Below the pieces are notes generated by a model. It was not told the origin of the DNA. It saw nothing but the letters and a program-made list of their open reading frames with translations, and did no database searches. A stretch of 64,000 nucleotides of DNA, taken from Asterochloris sp. CNOR1. Its lineage: Eukaryota > Chlorophyta > Trebouxiophyceae > Trebouxiales > Trebouxiaceae. How positions within the stretch are numbered: the first letter of the stretch is position 1; each line of letters begins with the position of its first letter. The stretch lies in contig OZ017750.1 of assembly GCA_963969365.1 (NCBI GenBank), positions 434,001 through 498,000 of the forward strand, written 5' to 3'. Both the position numbers and the translations under genes were made by a program. Below, piece by piece: positions 1 through 11,709 of this stretch.

Positions 1-848
1 TTACACTTGGAACGTGATACCTTTGCAGACATGGCTGTCTTCCGGCGACCACTGTGCAGCACATACTGAGTCACGTGGGCCACTGACGCTCTTGCCTGGG
101 GGTGCCTGATGATCTGCTGCTAAGAAAGGGGCCTCTCATGTCCAGGCACCAAAGCATGAGCAAGTCCTGTACATGCCTTCTGTCAGCATGCAATTTCACC
201 TGAGAGAAGCCCTCGCAAGTGGTAGGGCATCGCAGGACAAACTCATCTGCATGGCAATGCACATCTGAAGGTCGAGATGGCTCCACTACTCTGGGAAATG
301 TCAATGCAGAGCATGCTGCCAGACAGGGAGTTATCACCAGATCCTGTATGCTCTGACCACACATGTCCTGAAGGAGTGAGATGTCACAGCCATAAACGGT
401 GCTGTCATGATCCCCCTTGCCCACACCTGGGCATGGCCAGCACAGCGCCAGCAATTGCTTGTATTTGTCATGCAGCCATGAGCAGTCCTCCTGCATGCAC
501 ACCTGCCGCCACTGCAGCCACCCAGAGGCGGCGTCCTGCCAGACCACACAACCAGCCTCGATCCTGCAGAAGCCCTCTTGCACAGCCAACCAGCAAGCAG
601 CCATCAAGAGGCAGCAACCCACAGAAGCCTTGATCGTGCAGAGAGTTCCAGGCACACAACCAAGCAGCGGCCGGAGGAAGCACCATGCACCTTGCCGCAA
701 AGAGCCATAAGCCCACAGATGTCTTTAGGCGCTGCCCACAAGTGGCAGTCACGCAGACCCAGAGGCAACGTCAAGCACAGCACTTCAATGAACCAATATT
801 GGTCTGGCAGAGATCCTCAGGCATAGCCCACAAGCTGCAGCCGCCTAC
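1..848. other. Left edge, no gene resolved
   Basis: No exon could be fixed here. A minus-strand frame stays open over most of 71-700 and carries several cysteines, but no splice borders agree with it in phase. The 3' exons of the BTB-BACK gene to the right may lie here or beyond the window edge. Confidence 0.3.
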
Positions 849-3800
849 AGGCACCATCAGGAAGCATATGGACAACTCCTCAGAATCACCCATGATTCTG
901 TACTTGTCAACGGGGACTGCCACAAACTGCAAAGCAAACGGCCTACCGCCAGGCCTGGAGCCTGAGGCCACCAGCTGCACCGTGCCATTCTGCCCGGTCG
1001 CATCCGCACGATTCATTCTGCCATAGTTGGTCCCATTGCAATCCCAGACCAGGGAGGCAGGGTCATCAGAAGAGGGCGAACGGGGCACCACCCTGGGATC
1101 CCTGACCTCCAGGGCAGGGTTGTGGTTTGATGTGAGAGACTCAGCAGACAGACTCTACCGCCTACCAGTCCTCAAGGCTTTGATCACAGATAATGAGCTG
1201 CCATGCACCACCACACAGGGTGGACTCATCAGATATTGACAAGAGGAAGGAGTGCTGAAGGCATGCAAAGGCAAGGGGTCCCTGAAACCCCCGTGAACAA
1301 CAAAGCTGCAAACACAGGGAACACAAGACAGGCAGCAGCTGCCAATCCACAAAGCCTCCTGCTGCAGAGGGGCAGACCAAGATATGGTCCTGAGGTGCTG
1401 GTTGACAGGCGGAGTCTCTTTGCCCCACATGCGACTGCTCCCAGCCCGCCAGCCTGATCTCACTCCCCTTTGCACAAGTCCACTCTAAAGGCCTCCACAG
1501 TCAGGCAGCAGGTGCACAATGGTAGTAGGACAAAGCTGAGCAAGTATGCAGCCCAAACTCACCACCCAGAACTTCAGGCCGCTTATGCCTCTGGAGGAAG
1601 GGCGTGTGCTCTGGACCAGGAGCTCAATGTACATGGAGCCGTACTGCAGCCCCGGCTGGACCTTCGTGTAGCACAAGTGCGGGGCATCTGGCGCAAGGCC
1701 GTCCCGAGACTTCCAGGCCATCTTCAGGCCACCCTCTGCTTCTGCAGTTGCTGTGCACCGCCCACGCTCCAGGAGGAAGCCCAGACTGTGGCCCTCTGGG
1801 TGGGGGCTGTTGAAGCTTGGCGGCGGCCTGCGCGGGCGGCCCTACAGGGACAGGGCAGGGCAGGGGAACTGAGGGTCCCAGCCAGCAGGCGTGCCCTGGT
1901 GTACCAAGAATTGCATGGGCGCCATGCGAGGTATGAGATCTTTCAACAATCAGGCATGTCGTTGCACGTTGGGTTGGCGGCCTGGCTTTCCTGCAGGAAC
2001 CAGGGCAGGGCAGGGCCCAGGCCTGGACCCAGAGGGTTGGGTCTGTTGGCTTACGCTGGTGCACCAAGTCTTGCTGGCTACAGGGCCTGGTAAGCAGCTT
2101 GCTGTTCCTGGGTCAGGTCTGCAGGGTGCAGGTGTGCACAGCAACTGCACGCTGCCTGGCAATGCAGCGCGCCCCACATGCAAGACACACACGACTGCCA
2201 GCCAGAGGTGTGTGAAAGAGTCCCATCACGTGGACATGCCCCAGAGTTCTGAGCTGGCAGATTGGCTTGCCTGTAGGGCCATGGTGACCTCCCGCATGCG
2301 AGTCTCCCGTCCCCTCCCTCGCTGTCCCCCAAGTTGCTGGACCCAGCTGCTGAGCCTGCATCCAAAGGGAGCTCACGATTTACTGCTCAACCGCTTCAAT
2401 TTGGTGGGAGCACTAGGCTATGCACATACAGCCTTTGTGGTTGAGGCTGCAATTGCACCATACAGCAAGAGCAGGCTGCAGAGGTGCATGCAGATGCCAT
2501 CAGCTATGTCATCAGTTTGCAGCCGTGACTGTATCAGCAGCTTTGCTGGGCCTGCAGGGCAGCTGTTCCTGTGCTCAAGCGGGCAGGCAGGGCAGACTGG
2601 CAGGCAGTAGCAGCAAAGCAGGATTCATGTCTGCTGACACCAATCATGCGCGGAGGAAGTTAGCTCCAGCAAGGCCGAACACCACCATGCACAGCTCCTG
2701 TGTGACGGGCAGGTCCCAGGAGTGGTGCTGGACAGCCGGGCAGCAGGTGATCAGCACACACCTGCGACTGCCAGAGGCTTAGCAGCCTTGCCCTCTTTAG
2801 TAAGCAGCAGGGACCTGAAGGCATTTGCGAGGTACTCCTGAAGAGCACAGGGAACTGTGGGAGTGCAGCAGCACAGAGGACTTGATGCCGAGAGTGCAGC
2901 AGCACGCAACACCTGATGCAAGGCCCGCATATTGGTGGGTACGGCCTGCCACAGGACACGGCTTCTGCTGTACGCCATGTCTGCTGTATGCCGGATTTTA
3001 TGCAGCGCCCACTCCTGAATGGCTATGCCTTCAGCAATGACAGGCAGCCAGCAGAGCAGAGGCATGAGTGCTGAGGCATGTCCCCACAGCAAATCATGCA
3101 GCATGGAGGGTGTTGGTACGACAGCCAGACAGGTCAGCCAGGCAGATCAGCCAGGCGAAGCCTACTTCAGGGTTGTGTCAGCTGACAAGGACGCACTATG
3201 AATGGTTGCTCCTCACCTTGGTGACGTCCAGGCTCATCAGCCATGTGTTCTGCTCGACCCTGTCCAGCAGCATGGTCAACCCGAGCTGGGGTAGTCTCAC
3301 GCAGGGCAGCAGCTGCAGGAGGAACATCCGCAAGCTCAGTCAGCATGCAGGGAGCACACTGCCCTGCTGCCATCTGCCGTGACATGATGGCAGGTGACCA
3401 GTCTGCGGAACACGACTGTGCTCATACCAGGAGCCTGTGCACTGAGTGTCAGTTGGTAAGGGCCAGCGGAACAACCCAACAAACAAGAGCAACTCTCCTG
3501 GGCTACAGGGTTTTGATCTGACCAAGCACCTCTTCAACCAAGGTGGTACTGGGCCTCACCCTCTCCATGACAGAATCTCTCATGCCATTGCTGGCGGAAT
3601 CGATGGCAACACCCATGGCACTATTGCTCTTCTGCAGCTGTGCACGCTGTATGTATGTGTCGTATTGCCAGGCTGCTGTCAGCACGGCTGATTCATTGGC
3701 CACCTGCACGTATACCGCGCAAGTGTGAGATGCACACTAGGAGCATGCATGCTGATGTGGAAGCTGGTATGACCAGCACCAGCCAGGGGTCCAGCAAGGC

Positions 3801-6299
3801 CGCTTGTCTGCTGAGCAAGTGACTTCTTGTGACTGCCCTGCCAGTCCCACCTCAAAGCCAGGATCACAACAAAAAGCGTCCGCAGGCGGCTTCATTGCAG
3901 CAGAGTGGCCCAAAAATCAGTAAGAGCCATGACCCACAGTCCCACATGTGCAAGCGCAAAGGCCGGCAGCAATTACTGTACATGGCGATTCTAGCACGGT
4001 TTGAAATGCCAATCTGCGCCCACTCAGACTGAGATAGGAAAGGTAGCAGCGGGTGCAATAACAACATCACTGTGAGGGGTAGCACCCACTGTCTTAACTC
4101 GCGCTGCTGCAGCAAAGCCAGCACAGCAAAAAACATCTTTTGCCTGCAGCAACCTATTTGCCATATTGCATACATACATGTATAAACACAAAGCATCAGG
4201 CAGCTGCCCACAGCCTGAACACACCCTCGGGCAGCCTCAGCTGCCACGGTGGTCAAGGCCTTGCCACAAATCCCACAGCTTTTGAGTATTTCAGGCAGCT
4301 GCTAGAGTGAAGCAGCACTGCAACACAGCACTTGGTATGTCACTGCCAGGCAGCCAGGCATCAGGACCTCCGGCCATATGTTGCAGGGCAGCTGTCCTCA
4401 GCACTCATTCAAGCCCCACTGATGTCTGGGAGGGGTGCACATCCTGCTAGCAGCTGTCGCGACGGAATGGCAGAGCCACTAGCTCACAGCCAGGCACTTC
4501 AGCACCAGGACCTCATCTGCACTTGGCAGGGAAGCTCTTTGTACTCACCTCATCCTGGGTGACCTCCAGTCGGGGAACCAAAGCGTGCTAGAGGCTGTCG
4601 CATGGGAACGGTGCAGTCAGCAGCTCACCACCAGACAGTCCTGCATCAGGATCTCCTGCCACACTCTGCAAGGAAGCTGCCAGAGCGCGCCCTCCTCCAG
4701 CAGGCCCTCAAAGTTCTGTGCCATGTGCTGGATCAGCATGCGCCGTTCGCGCGTGCACATGTATTTCTCTATCAGCTTCAGCAGCAGGTTCAGGCAGTTG
4801 CACGCAGTCAGCAGCTCAAACAGGAACTCGCCGCAGGTTTCCTTGAGCGGCAGGATCTGTGGCAGGGAGGGGTTGTGTGAGGAGACAAGCTGGGTCTGGC
4901 AGGGCAGATGGCTGATGCAAGCCAGCCAGATCTGTTGGTGGCCCAGGCAGCAACAAGGATGCGCCACAAGCCGTGGCTGGGGCGCATGACATGGACCAGC
5001 CGGCAATGGCATGTGAGCAGCAGCATGTAAGCAGAGCATGCTTGGACCATCAGCGGAGTCTTGTGGCAGAGCAAGCCACCCATTCAGCCTGAATGCTGCC
5101 TGCAAGAAGGCTTGCTCAGCAGTGACGGTGTGGGCTCACCTCATAGTAGTTGCTCAGTCTCAGCAGGGGCATCACATTGTGCGAGTCAAGCTGCAGAGCA
5201 ACGCAAACTGTCAGTCTTGATAAGGAGGGTGATATGGGGCCAACATGCTGCTGCCAGTCAAGCAGCATGCCTGCCAAGAAATTTCCTCGACTCCCTGGCC
5301 GTTTACAATCTTACAGATGCACGCCCTGTCAGCCGCTTGGCCTGGCAGAGCGCCTACTCACCTGGCATGTGCCCACATAGCAGTAGTGCAGAAGCTCCAG
5401 GAAGTCCTCTGGGCTGTCTCCTGGACTGAGGTCCACCGTGACGGCAGCTGCCGCGGCGCCGTTGCTGGTACGCTGAGCTGACCACCGGGTGAGCAGAGCC
5501 TTGAACACCTCTGACCACATGCACAGCACGCAGCTGTGAGCCAGGACCTGCTGGTCGCCCACACTCAAGATGACATCTGCCAGCTGGCTCCTGCGAGGCA
5601 CCCCAGCACGCTCAGTGCTGTTAGGCAGAGTCAAGGCAGTCAAATGTTTACCACTTGAGGTGAAGCATGACTTACGCCTGTGCCCTGCTTTGCACATTTG
5701 CCTGTGAACCATTTGGTGCTCGTCAGCATGCAGGTTGTTGGTGCCACTTGCGTTATGTTCGGATGTGGGCCCAGCAGGTGCGGGACTGGTGCATAATGCA
5801 TGCTGTGGCATAGCAGCAGCAAGAGTACACTCATAGATTTTGGAGCGCCAGCCCGTCCACTTGTGCACCCACCTATCGTCCCACAAGGCAGCGAAGCCCT
5901 TGAGCAGGTGCTGGCTAAAGCTGCCTGGCTGTGGCGTCATGGCCTGCACAAAGATCATCTGTTAGCACAGCACAGCACTGCATGCTTTGCCCCACCGCCT
6001 GCACAATCAGGCTGCGAGGCGCACAATCTGGCACAGGCATCATGGCAAGAGAGCTTGTGCCATAGGATCTCATGCCAATGCAACTGCGGCCATGCCAAGT
6101 AGCAACTAATGCACATATACACCTTTTGTGATGGTGATGGTGCGGTTGCACGAAGCACCTCATGTGCCTCCTGATCAGTGTCGACCGGGATCCCTGCCAC
6201 CTGCTTGCCCTTGGAGGAGCTGAGTTTGTTGGCAGCTTGCACTGGGGCAGTTCTTGATGTTGCCTTGCGCTTCATTCGGTCTGCGGCTCTGGTCTTCAT
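849..6299 (-). CDS. BTB/POZ-BACK domain protein
   Basis: Likely a substrate adaptor of a CUL3-type ubiquitin ligase, from the known role of BTB-BACK proteins. Start ATG at 6299 opens a basic head (MKTRAADRMKRK). Exons (minus): 6123-6299, 5873-5943, 5362-5617, 5140-5190, 4629-4856, 4549-4587, 3560-3703, 3217-3334, 2762-2837, 2289-2355, 1563-1815, perhaps 849-1106. The BTB domain spans exons 2-4 (LADVILSV, VLAHSCVLCMWSEVF, LLHYCYVGTCQ). Exons 5-8 look like BACK (QDCLV, VLTAAWQY, LLPCVRLPQL). The 3560-3703 to 3217-3334 junction does not agree in phase, so a small exon is missing or one border is wrong. The tail (exons 10-12, e.g. DCNGTNYGRMNRADATG) is unrecognised; plant relatives can carry a galactose-binding-like tail, but I cannot show that here. 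The stop codon was not found. BTB confidence is high, tail confidence low. Confidence 0.7.
1822..2075. repeat. Tandem duplication, about 152 bp offset
   Basis: Two diverged copies (about 1822-1915 and 1976-2075) share a GGCGGCCTG start, a GGGCAGGGCAGGG core and a CTGGTG(T/C)ACCAAG end. They lie just outside the 3' part of the BTB-BACK gene, upstream (in the coding sense) of the exon at 1563-1815. Confidence 0.6.
2859..2920. repeat. Two 31-bp tandem units before an exon
   Basis: Units at about 2859-2889 and 2890-2920 share GAGTGCAGCAGCAC and end in TGATGC. They sit in the intron just upstream (minus sense) of the BTB-BACK exon 2762-2837. Confidence 0.6.
4359..4690. repeat. Threefold tandem duplication covering an exon edge and a whole small exon
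   Basis: Copies begin at 4359, 4503 and 4644, a period of 141-144 bp. The right copy contains the 3' edge and donor of exon 4629-4856. The middle copy contains the 39-bp exon 4549-4587. The left copy holds diverged counterparts of both, including GCGACAGCTGCTAGC matching the real GCGACAGCCTCTAGC acceptor. Confidence 0.75.
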
Positions 6300-7251
6300 G
6301 TCCTCAGCTTTGAGAGACAGAAACACGAACCCTAGCAAAACCCTGTGTGAGTTGGCTGATTAGAGCTGCTGATTAGAGCCCCAATTTCATAGCAATGCGC
6401 TAGACTCATCACATGATTGTCTTCCCCTAAGGTCCCCATGCTGAGTTGTTGCTTGGGGTGTGCCGCCTTGGAGCCTGGTGCCCTGCGAGGGGAAGACTGC
6501 TGGGTCACAGTCATACCCAAGCATAACTCCTCTCATGACTGCGAAGTCTACGAGCTGAGAGGGCGTGGCAAGCCAGTCAGGGGGGCTGAGCCCCCCCCTG
6601 CGCCATACAGGATCCAGGGTGTTTGCATTTCGGGCAGCAACCTCAGCTAGCAGTCCAACGTGGTGATGAAGCCCAGCACAGTGCCAAGGCCTGCTATGAG
6701 CGCCGGCTCCCTCTTTACCAGCCAAGTACAGTGACCTGCTTGATATGCTGTACTGCTTCTTTTTGTACCCCTACACCTTCAGCAGAGTTCATTGGTAGGA
6801 TGAAATGATCATAGTCCTATGCCCGTGCATTGAGGCTACGGACTTTAAATTTAAATCATCATCATCATTGGCAACATCCCGTGATCTTGTTGTTTGCTTA
6901 ATAGGCAACTTAGCAACCCCAGAAGCCAGCTTCACAGGAGTTGCTAACATTGTGCAAGCTCTTCGCAACAGGGAACAGCAGCCCTATGCAGAGGCCCACT
7001 TCATTGAGTGGCCTGCCGCACGAGAGATCAGCGCACTTGATGATGATCGCTGCCACTCCAACCTGCAGGCTAACACTATGAGCCTGCTAGGGAGTGGCAG
7101 TGTCCATTTGACGAAGAGGTGAGTGGCATGGCGCCTGAGATGAGGGACAAGGGGGAGTTACTGGTCTCATGAATTATAGCATGTCGCAGACATTCTCTGG
7201 GCAGCAAGAGGCGAGTTAGATCAGCAGTGGGTTCGCTGGCACGAGCCAGAG
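6300..7251. other. Intergenic, about 950 bp
   Basis: Lies between the start of the BTB-BACK gene and the stop of the lumen-protein gene, both on the minus strand, so it should hold the BTB-BACK promoter and the other gene's 3' UTR. It contains an AT-rich patch near 6840-6870 with ATC triplet repeats. No exon pair with agreeing phase was found on either strand. Confidence 0.5.
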
Positions 7252-8185
7252 TCACTGCTTGTTTTGCAGCCACGCATCAATCTTGGCCCTGCATTCAGCA
7301 GGCAGGTGCCATCAGCGCTGCATCTTTGTCAAAATGCCGCAGCTCCAGCAAACTCACTTTGTCTCCTTTGAGATGCCGCTGCTGCTGCCTTGTGTGAAGT
7401 AGTCCTGCAGCAGGAGGCATTCATGGTCATTTTAGCTGCAGTGTGAGCCTTAGATGCCGACTCAAGACTGGTACCTCGTGACTGCGCTGACTGCTAGCAG
7501 GTGGATAAGCGCGCTGGCCACCTGCTGCAGGCGCAGCTGAAGCTGGCCCATAACTGCACAAGCAGTTGTGCACAGCTGCAAGCACTTGGCCCCCCTCCGC
7601 ACCGTGAAGTTGCGCCTGTTATAGTCGTCTAGCCTCTCCTTTGCTCTCCTGCATGCGATTTCACACATCATCAGCAACTTGCACAGCTACCTCCCAGAGT
7701 GGTGACAGCCCTGCAGAGCCTGACGCTGGTAGCTACCAGTTGCTCAGCAGGTGCTTATTTGCAAAGGGCACGTTGGGCCATCTTTGTTGGTCAAGCAACA
7801 GCTAGACAATGCCCACGCCTTGCAGCCTCCAGACATGCACGGCCACTTGTCCAGGACTTGCACTCTACCCCACCTGTCCTTATTTGCTGCTGTCCTTTCA
7901 ACCAGCTGCTTGATCAAAGGAATGTCATCTGCTGCCTCCACGTTTTGTGTCGGTCTCTTTGATGCTGCATGAGTGGATTCCTGTACACAAGCACTTGAGT
8001 GTGCGCTGGGAAGATCGCTGCACAGGCACCACAGTAATGCGGCTTGCCTGGGGCCAGGCTACCAAAATGCCAAGCGCAAACAGCATGCGCCTGCGTCCGG
8101 CATGCCCAGTTTGCTGCGGCGTGTGCTGTGGCCTGGCATGTGAACAGGCCTGGCATTGCAGCCTGTGGCCTTGCACAGTTTGCAT
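7252..8185 (-). CDS. Small predicted thylakoid-lumen protein
   Basis: Five exons (minus): 8048-8185, 7874-7956, 7603-7648, 7358-7404, 7252-7288; 116 residues. All junctions agree in phase. The N-terminus has a basic stretch, then RRRMLFALGILVAWPQ, a twin-arginine plus hydrophobic segment of the kind that follows a plastid transit peptide and directs proteins to the thylakoid lumen. The mature part is short and charged: DDIPLIKQLVERTAANKD, then KERLDDYNRRNF, DYFTQGSSSGISKE and AKIDAWLQNKQ at the end. The ANK...ERL pattern loosely recalls PsaN-type lumen proteins, but I do not claim that identity. An in-frame upstream ATG at 8272 would add 29 residues. Intron 1 appears to use a GC donor (CAG/GCAAGC). 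It is head to head with CIA30. Confidence 0.65.
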
Positions 8186-8284
8186 TTGTGTGTTCAGGAT
8201 TGCAACAGCTTCATGTCCCGGCAATGGCAGATCAAGCTCAGCTTGTTTCTGAAATGTTCCACTTTCGCCCACTCTTGGCCTGCG
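8186..8284. promoter_or_regulatory. Shared promoter of lumen protein and CIA30
   Basis: Only 99 bp separate the two divergent start codons (12 bp if the upstream ATG at 8272 is used). Any core promoter must be shared or overlap the opposing 5' UTR. No TATA-like box is evident. Inferred from spacing only. Confidence 0.45.
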
Positions 8285-9705
8285 ATGTTCAAGTGGTTAG
8301 CCAAGGAGACGCAGACCTATCTGAGTCGAGGTGGAGCACACATTGGTGCCCAGGCAAAGCTCTCTCCATGCACATCTGACATGCCGACCTCTCTGTTGCA
8401 GCTAGGGATCCAGGCAACCTAGGCGCCAGCAGCAGCCTGCTCTTCAAGTTTGCCAGTCAACAAGACTTATCACAGTGGAACGTCTTCTCAGATAAAGAGC
8501 ACGGTGGCAAGTCAGAGGCAGAGCTGCATCTGGCAGATGATGAGCCTGTGAGCTGCCTGTGTTGCACCCAAGGCATGACTGCCAATGCTGGCCGTGGCTG
8601 ATCCGGGTGGCCTTGCTGATCTGGTGCTCAAGCTGCTGTAATGAGCAGCACGCGGCCATCTCGTTGACAATGAGCAGCTGCTCGCTGCAGGACACTGCCT
8701 GCTTCTCAGGCAGGATAGACAGCCAGCTGGCTGAGGCCAGCGACCCCAACGCGAGAATACTCAAGCGCAGCGGCTTTGCCGGCATGAACTCTGAGGTAGG
8801 ACAGGCTGCAGTGAAGCACGTGCTGTGGTCAGCCATCAGGGATGCTACGCCAGCTGGATGCCTTGCCAGCAAGGCTCTGGCGCAGAGAACTGGCAGCACC
8901 TGTGGCATTGCCAGCCAGCGACGGCATCATTCAGTTTTTGATCATGAAGCCATCAGGTGGCAGAAACAGCTGCAGCAGGCCCCTGCTTTGCATCTGTAGT
9001 TTCCAGCCATTCTGTGCTTCGTTGCGGCAGAGAGCTTGAGACAGCCTCACATATGCTGATCATCCACCTTGAGTGTCCATGCAGGAGCGGGAGTATCTGG
9101 ACATTGACACCTATGACCACTTGGTGTTCCGGGTGAAGGGGGATGGGCGCAAGTACATAGCCAGCCTGCGTACTGACAACTGGATCATTGGCGGGCGTTC
9201 TCACGACGTCTGGCAGGCCTTCCTCTTTGCCAGGTGGGCTTGCTGCTGCCCACGATGGCCCAAGAGGGTGCTGTTTGCATCTAGCCCTGCAGAGAGGGAC
9301 AGGGCCATGCTGAACTGCACAGTGCATTGATCACCCAGGCCGGTGCATCCCCACTGGCCCAGCCTCCCAAGCTGCACTGGCCTGCAGCTGATTCCAGTCT
9401 GAGGTGCTCACTGGTGGCAGCTGTGCTGCAGGAAGGGGGGGTGGCAGGAGGTCAATATCCCGCTGGATAGATTCCTGCTCACCTGGCGGGGCAAGCTGGT
9501 GGACAGCGAGCAGCAGCTCAACCCTCAACGCATTGTTAGCATTGGTATTGCATTGGCAGGTGGGGACAGCATGCGGGATCAGGGGCCTTTCAAGCTGGGG
9601 CTGGACAGTATCACAGCTGTGCGCCTGGAGAGTGGCCTTGTTGAGAACGCAAGGGAGGACATAGCCGGAGCGTATGAATATATGAGAACTCATGTGCCCA
9701 AATGA
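8285..9705 (+). CDS. CIA30: CIA30 / NDUFAF1-family complex I assembly factor
   Basis: Family members help assemble the membrane arm of mitochondrial complex I; some plant and cyanobacterial relatives act in plastids. Exons: 8285-8330, 8402-8547, 8691-8795, 9085-9233, 9435-9705; 238 residues, all phases agree. Start ATG gives MFKWLAKETQTYLSR, where the family usually begins. The CIA30 fold is seen in LLFKF, DLSQWNVFSDKEHGGKSEAE, FSGRIDSQL, YDHLVFRVKGDGRKYIAS, DNWI, HDVWQAFLFA, IPLDRFLLTWRGKLVD and SIGIALAGGD. There is no obvious long presequence in exon 1, so its compartment is open. The stop is 105 bp before the next gene on the same strand. Confidence 0.92.
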
Positions 9706-9810
9706 GGGACTGCTGTGGGCTCCCGGAGGAGCATGAAGGTCAAAGCTGCATGCCTGAATTGTTCATGCATGCAGCATTTGCAGGTTGACTTCGAAGTCAA
9801 ACATATCCAG

Positions 9811-10543
9811 ATGCTCAGAGTCGGCCTTGTGGCCGACACTCATGGCGTCTTTGATCCCCAGACAGAGCCACTCTTTCAGGGTGTTGGACTCCTTTTGCAT
9901 GCCGGTGATGTGGGGCACCATGGAGGTCATGAGGGTAAGCTCTATACATGATTGCAGCTGTTCAAGACACACCTGTTTCATCTGCTGTTCTGCAGAGGTG
10001 CTAGCGGCCTTCACAGCACTCCACCCAACACAGGCTGTGCGGGGCAATGTTGACGAGGCTGCCCCACTTGCTGTGCTCCCAGAACACAGGCTGCTGCAGC
10101 TGAATGGGTGGCGCGTGCTGCTGCTGCACATATGCGGTCTGCCGCCCAAGCTGGACCCTGCAGCAGAGCAGCTCGTGCGGCAGCAGCTGCCAGATGTTGT
10201 GGTCTTTGGTCACAGCCACAAGCATGGTGCTGCAGTGGTTGACAGGCGCCTCTTTGTGAACCCTGGGGCTGCAGGTAAACAGTTTGTTGCCTGAGCTTGC
10301 TGGCCATGGGCTTTGGCAGCAGGGGCAGCACGCCTCAGCCCAGCCTGAGCGTATTGCTATTGGCATCCTGCAGGCGCAGCAAGGTTCAGGCTACCCAGGA
10401 TGGCAGCCACTCTCCGCTTGCCAGAGCGAGCAGCCGATGTGTCACCCTCAAGAGACTGGGTAGAGTTTCATGTCCTGTCCAGCAAAGCGCCGCCACGGTT
10501 GACAGCTTTGGCCCTGGCAGCAAAATGCAAGAGAGTCATCTGA
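9811..10543 (+). CDS. YfcE/MJ0936-like metallophosphoesterase
   Basis: A calcineurin-like phosphoesterase, probably a two-metal phosphodiesterase or phosphatase of unknown substrate. Exons: 9811-9934, 9996-10274, 10374-10543; 190 residues, phases agree. Metal-binding motifs appear in family order: DTHG near residue 9, LLHAGDVGHHGG, VRGNVDE, LLLHICG and VVFGHSHKH, then NPGA. The motif usually read as HG(H/D) is HICG here. The last exon supplies ARFRLPRMAATLRL, a normal C-terminal strand of this family. The start at 9811 is the methionine directly before the first strand (MLRVGLVADTHG); an upstream acceptor at about 9783 leaves open a further 5' exon. Confidence 0.88.
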
Positions 10544-11709
10544 GGGCTACAAGGGTGTCGCTCAGCAGCATGGTGTCACGACGGCTGAGCACTGTCTTAT
10601 AGTGACTGAGGGCTTGCTGCCTGTGGGCCTTCCTTGTGCAGAAAGGCCTCTGCGTGTGTGTGTACATTGTCCCATTCATAACTGCAAGCATTTCATGATG
10701 ACGATATCTTCAGAATGCAGTCTTTGTAGTGCCTTGCTCAGATATTGTTCGACTATCTTTCGAGTTGTCCTGTGAATGTCCCTTGTGGAAGAGGCTCTCT
10801 GAGGGACCATGAACTTACATATCAGGTTGGGGGCAGCAGTGCCTGCTGGCTGATGCCGCCAGGCAGCAAGCTGGCACTCCTGACCGCAATACTAAGTCAG
10901 GCTGCAAATGATCAGCTGGAAACAGCGCTCTTGAGGTCTTGGACACATCCGAGTAGCAGCCCAGACACACAATTGATGTCGGCAGCCACACTGATTAGCC
11001 AAGCATGGCATGGCAGCTTTACATCACATGTGGTGACTTCTGCATCACATCGGACAGGAGAAGGACTCCTGAGGGTTGAGTCCAGCAGGAATGGCGGTGT
11101 CTCGTCATTAGTTGAAGTGCCGAAGTTCCTAGTGTCTCAGGTGCAGCAGGCAATGCCCATTGTCAGGCAGCCAGCAACAGCATGAGCCCCCTTGAAACAT
11201 CTCCTGGTCTTGGGACGCTCCTTGCAGTCAGCGAACAGGGCAAGCCGCTGCAGTTATTTACTCTAATTGGCGTGCATTATGGTATCATAGCAGCAGCTGC
11301 TGTGCTCTGCATGAAAATTGCCTTCAGTGCACAAAAGTCCCAGTGCCTCACAGCATACATCCTGCAGATGCAGCCAGGGGCAGTGAACAAATAGGTAGCA
11401 CATCAGGCGCTTCATCGAGGCAAAAATGCCCCGTGAGACCTGCCTGTTGGACTGAGAGCTGCCATGGCGGCAGAGCTGTCTCCCTTTCTGCCAACGACAT
11501 CGGCAGAGAGTCTGCCAACACCACCACCAGGTCCTTATCACTTGGAAACGTTGCCCCACTCACCAGTTAGTGAACCGGGTCACTCAGATGCAGATTGAAA
11601 GCGTGTAGGTCAGTTGACTAAAGTCAAATGAGCCAGATCTTAGAGTGCTTGAGTAAGTAAGTGCTTTCCAATAGCTGCTGCTGCTGCTGTGCTCACCACC
11701 TAGGCATCC
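10544..11709. other. Intergenic, about 1.17 kb
   Basis: Holds the 3' UTR of the phosphoesterase and the promoter of the elongase. A 146-codon plus-strand frame at 10745-11185 has no recognisable domain and no splice context. A short GT-rich patch lies near 10655. Confidence 0.5.

Noticed and set aside
6805-7122. Plus-strand frame with a GTGAGT-like donor after LTKR
   Set aside because: No second exon or recognised motif; it sits in the spacer between two minus-strand genes.
10745-11185. 146-codon open frame between the phosphoesterase and the elongase
   Set aside because: No domain, no splice context and no phase partner; frames this long arise by chance in GC-rich DNA.
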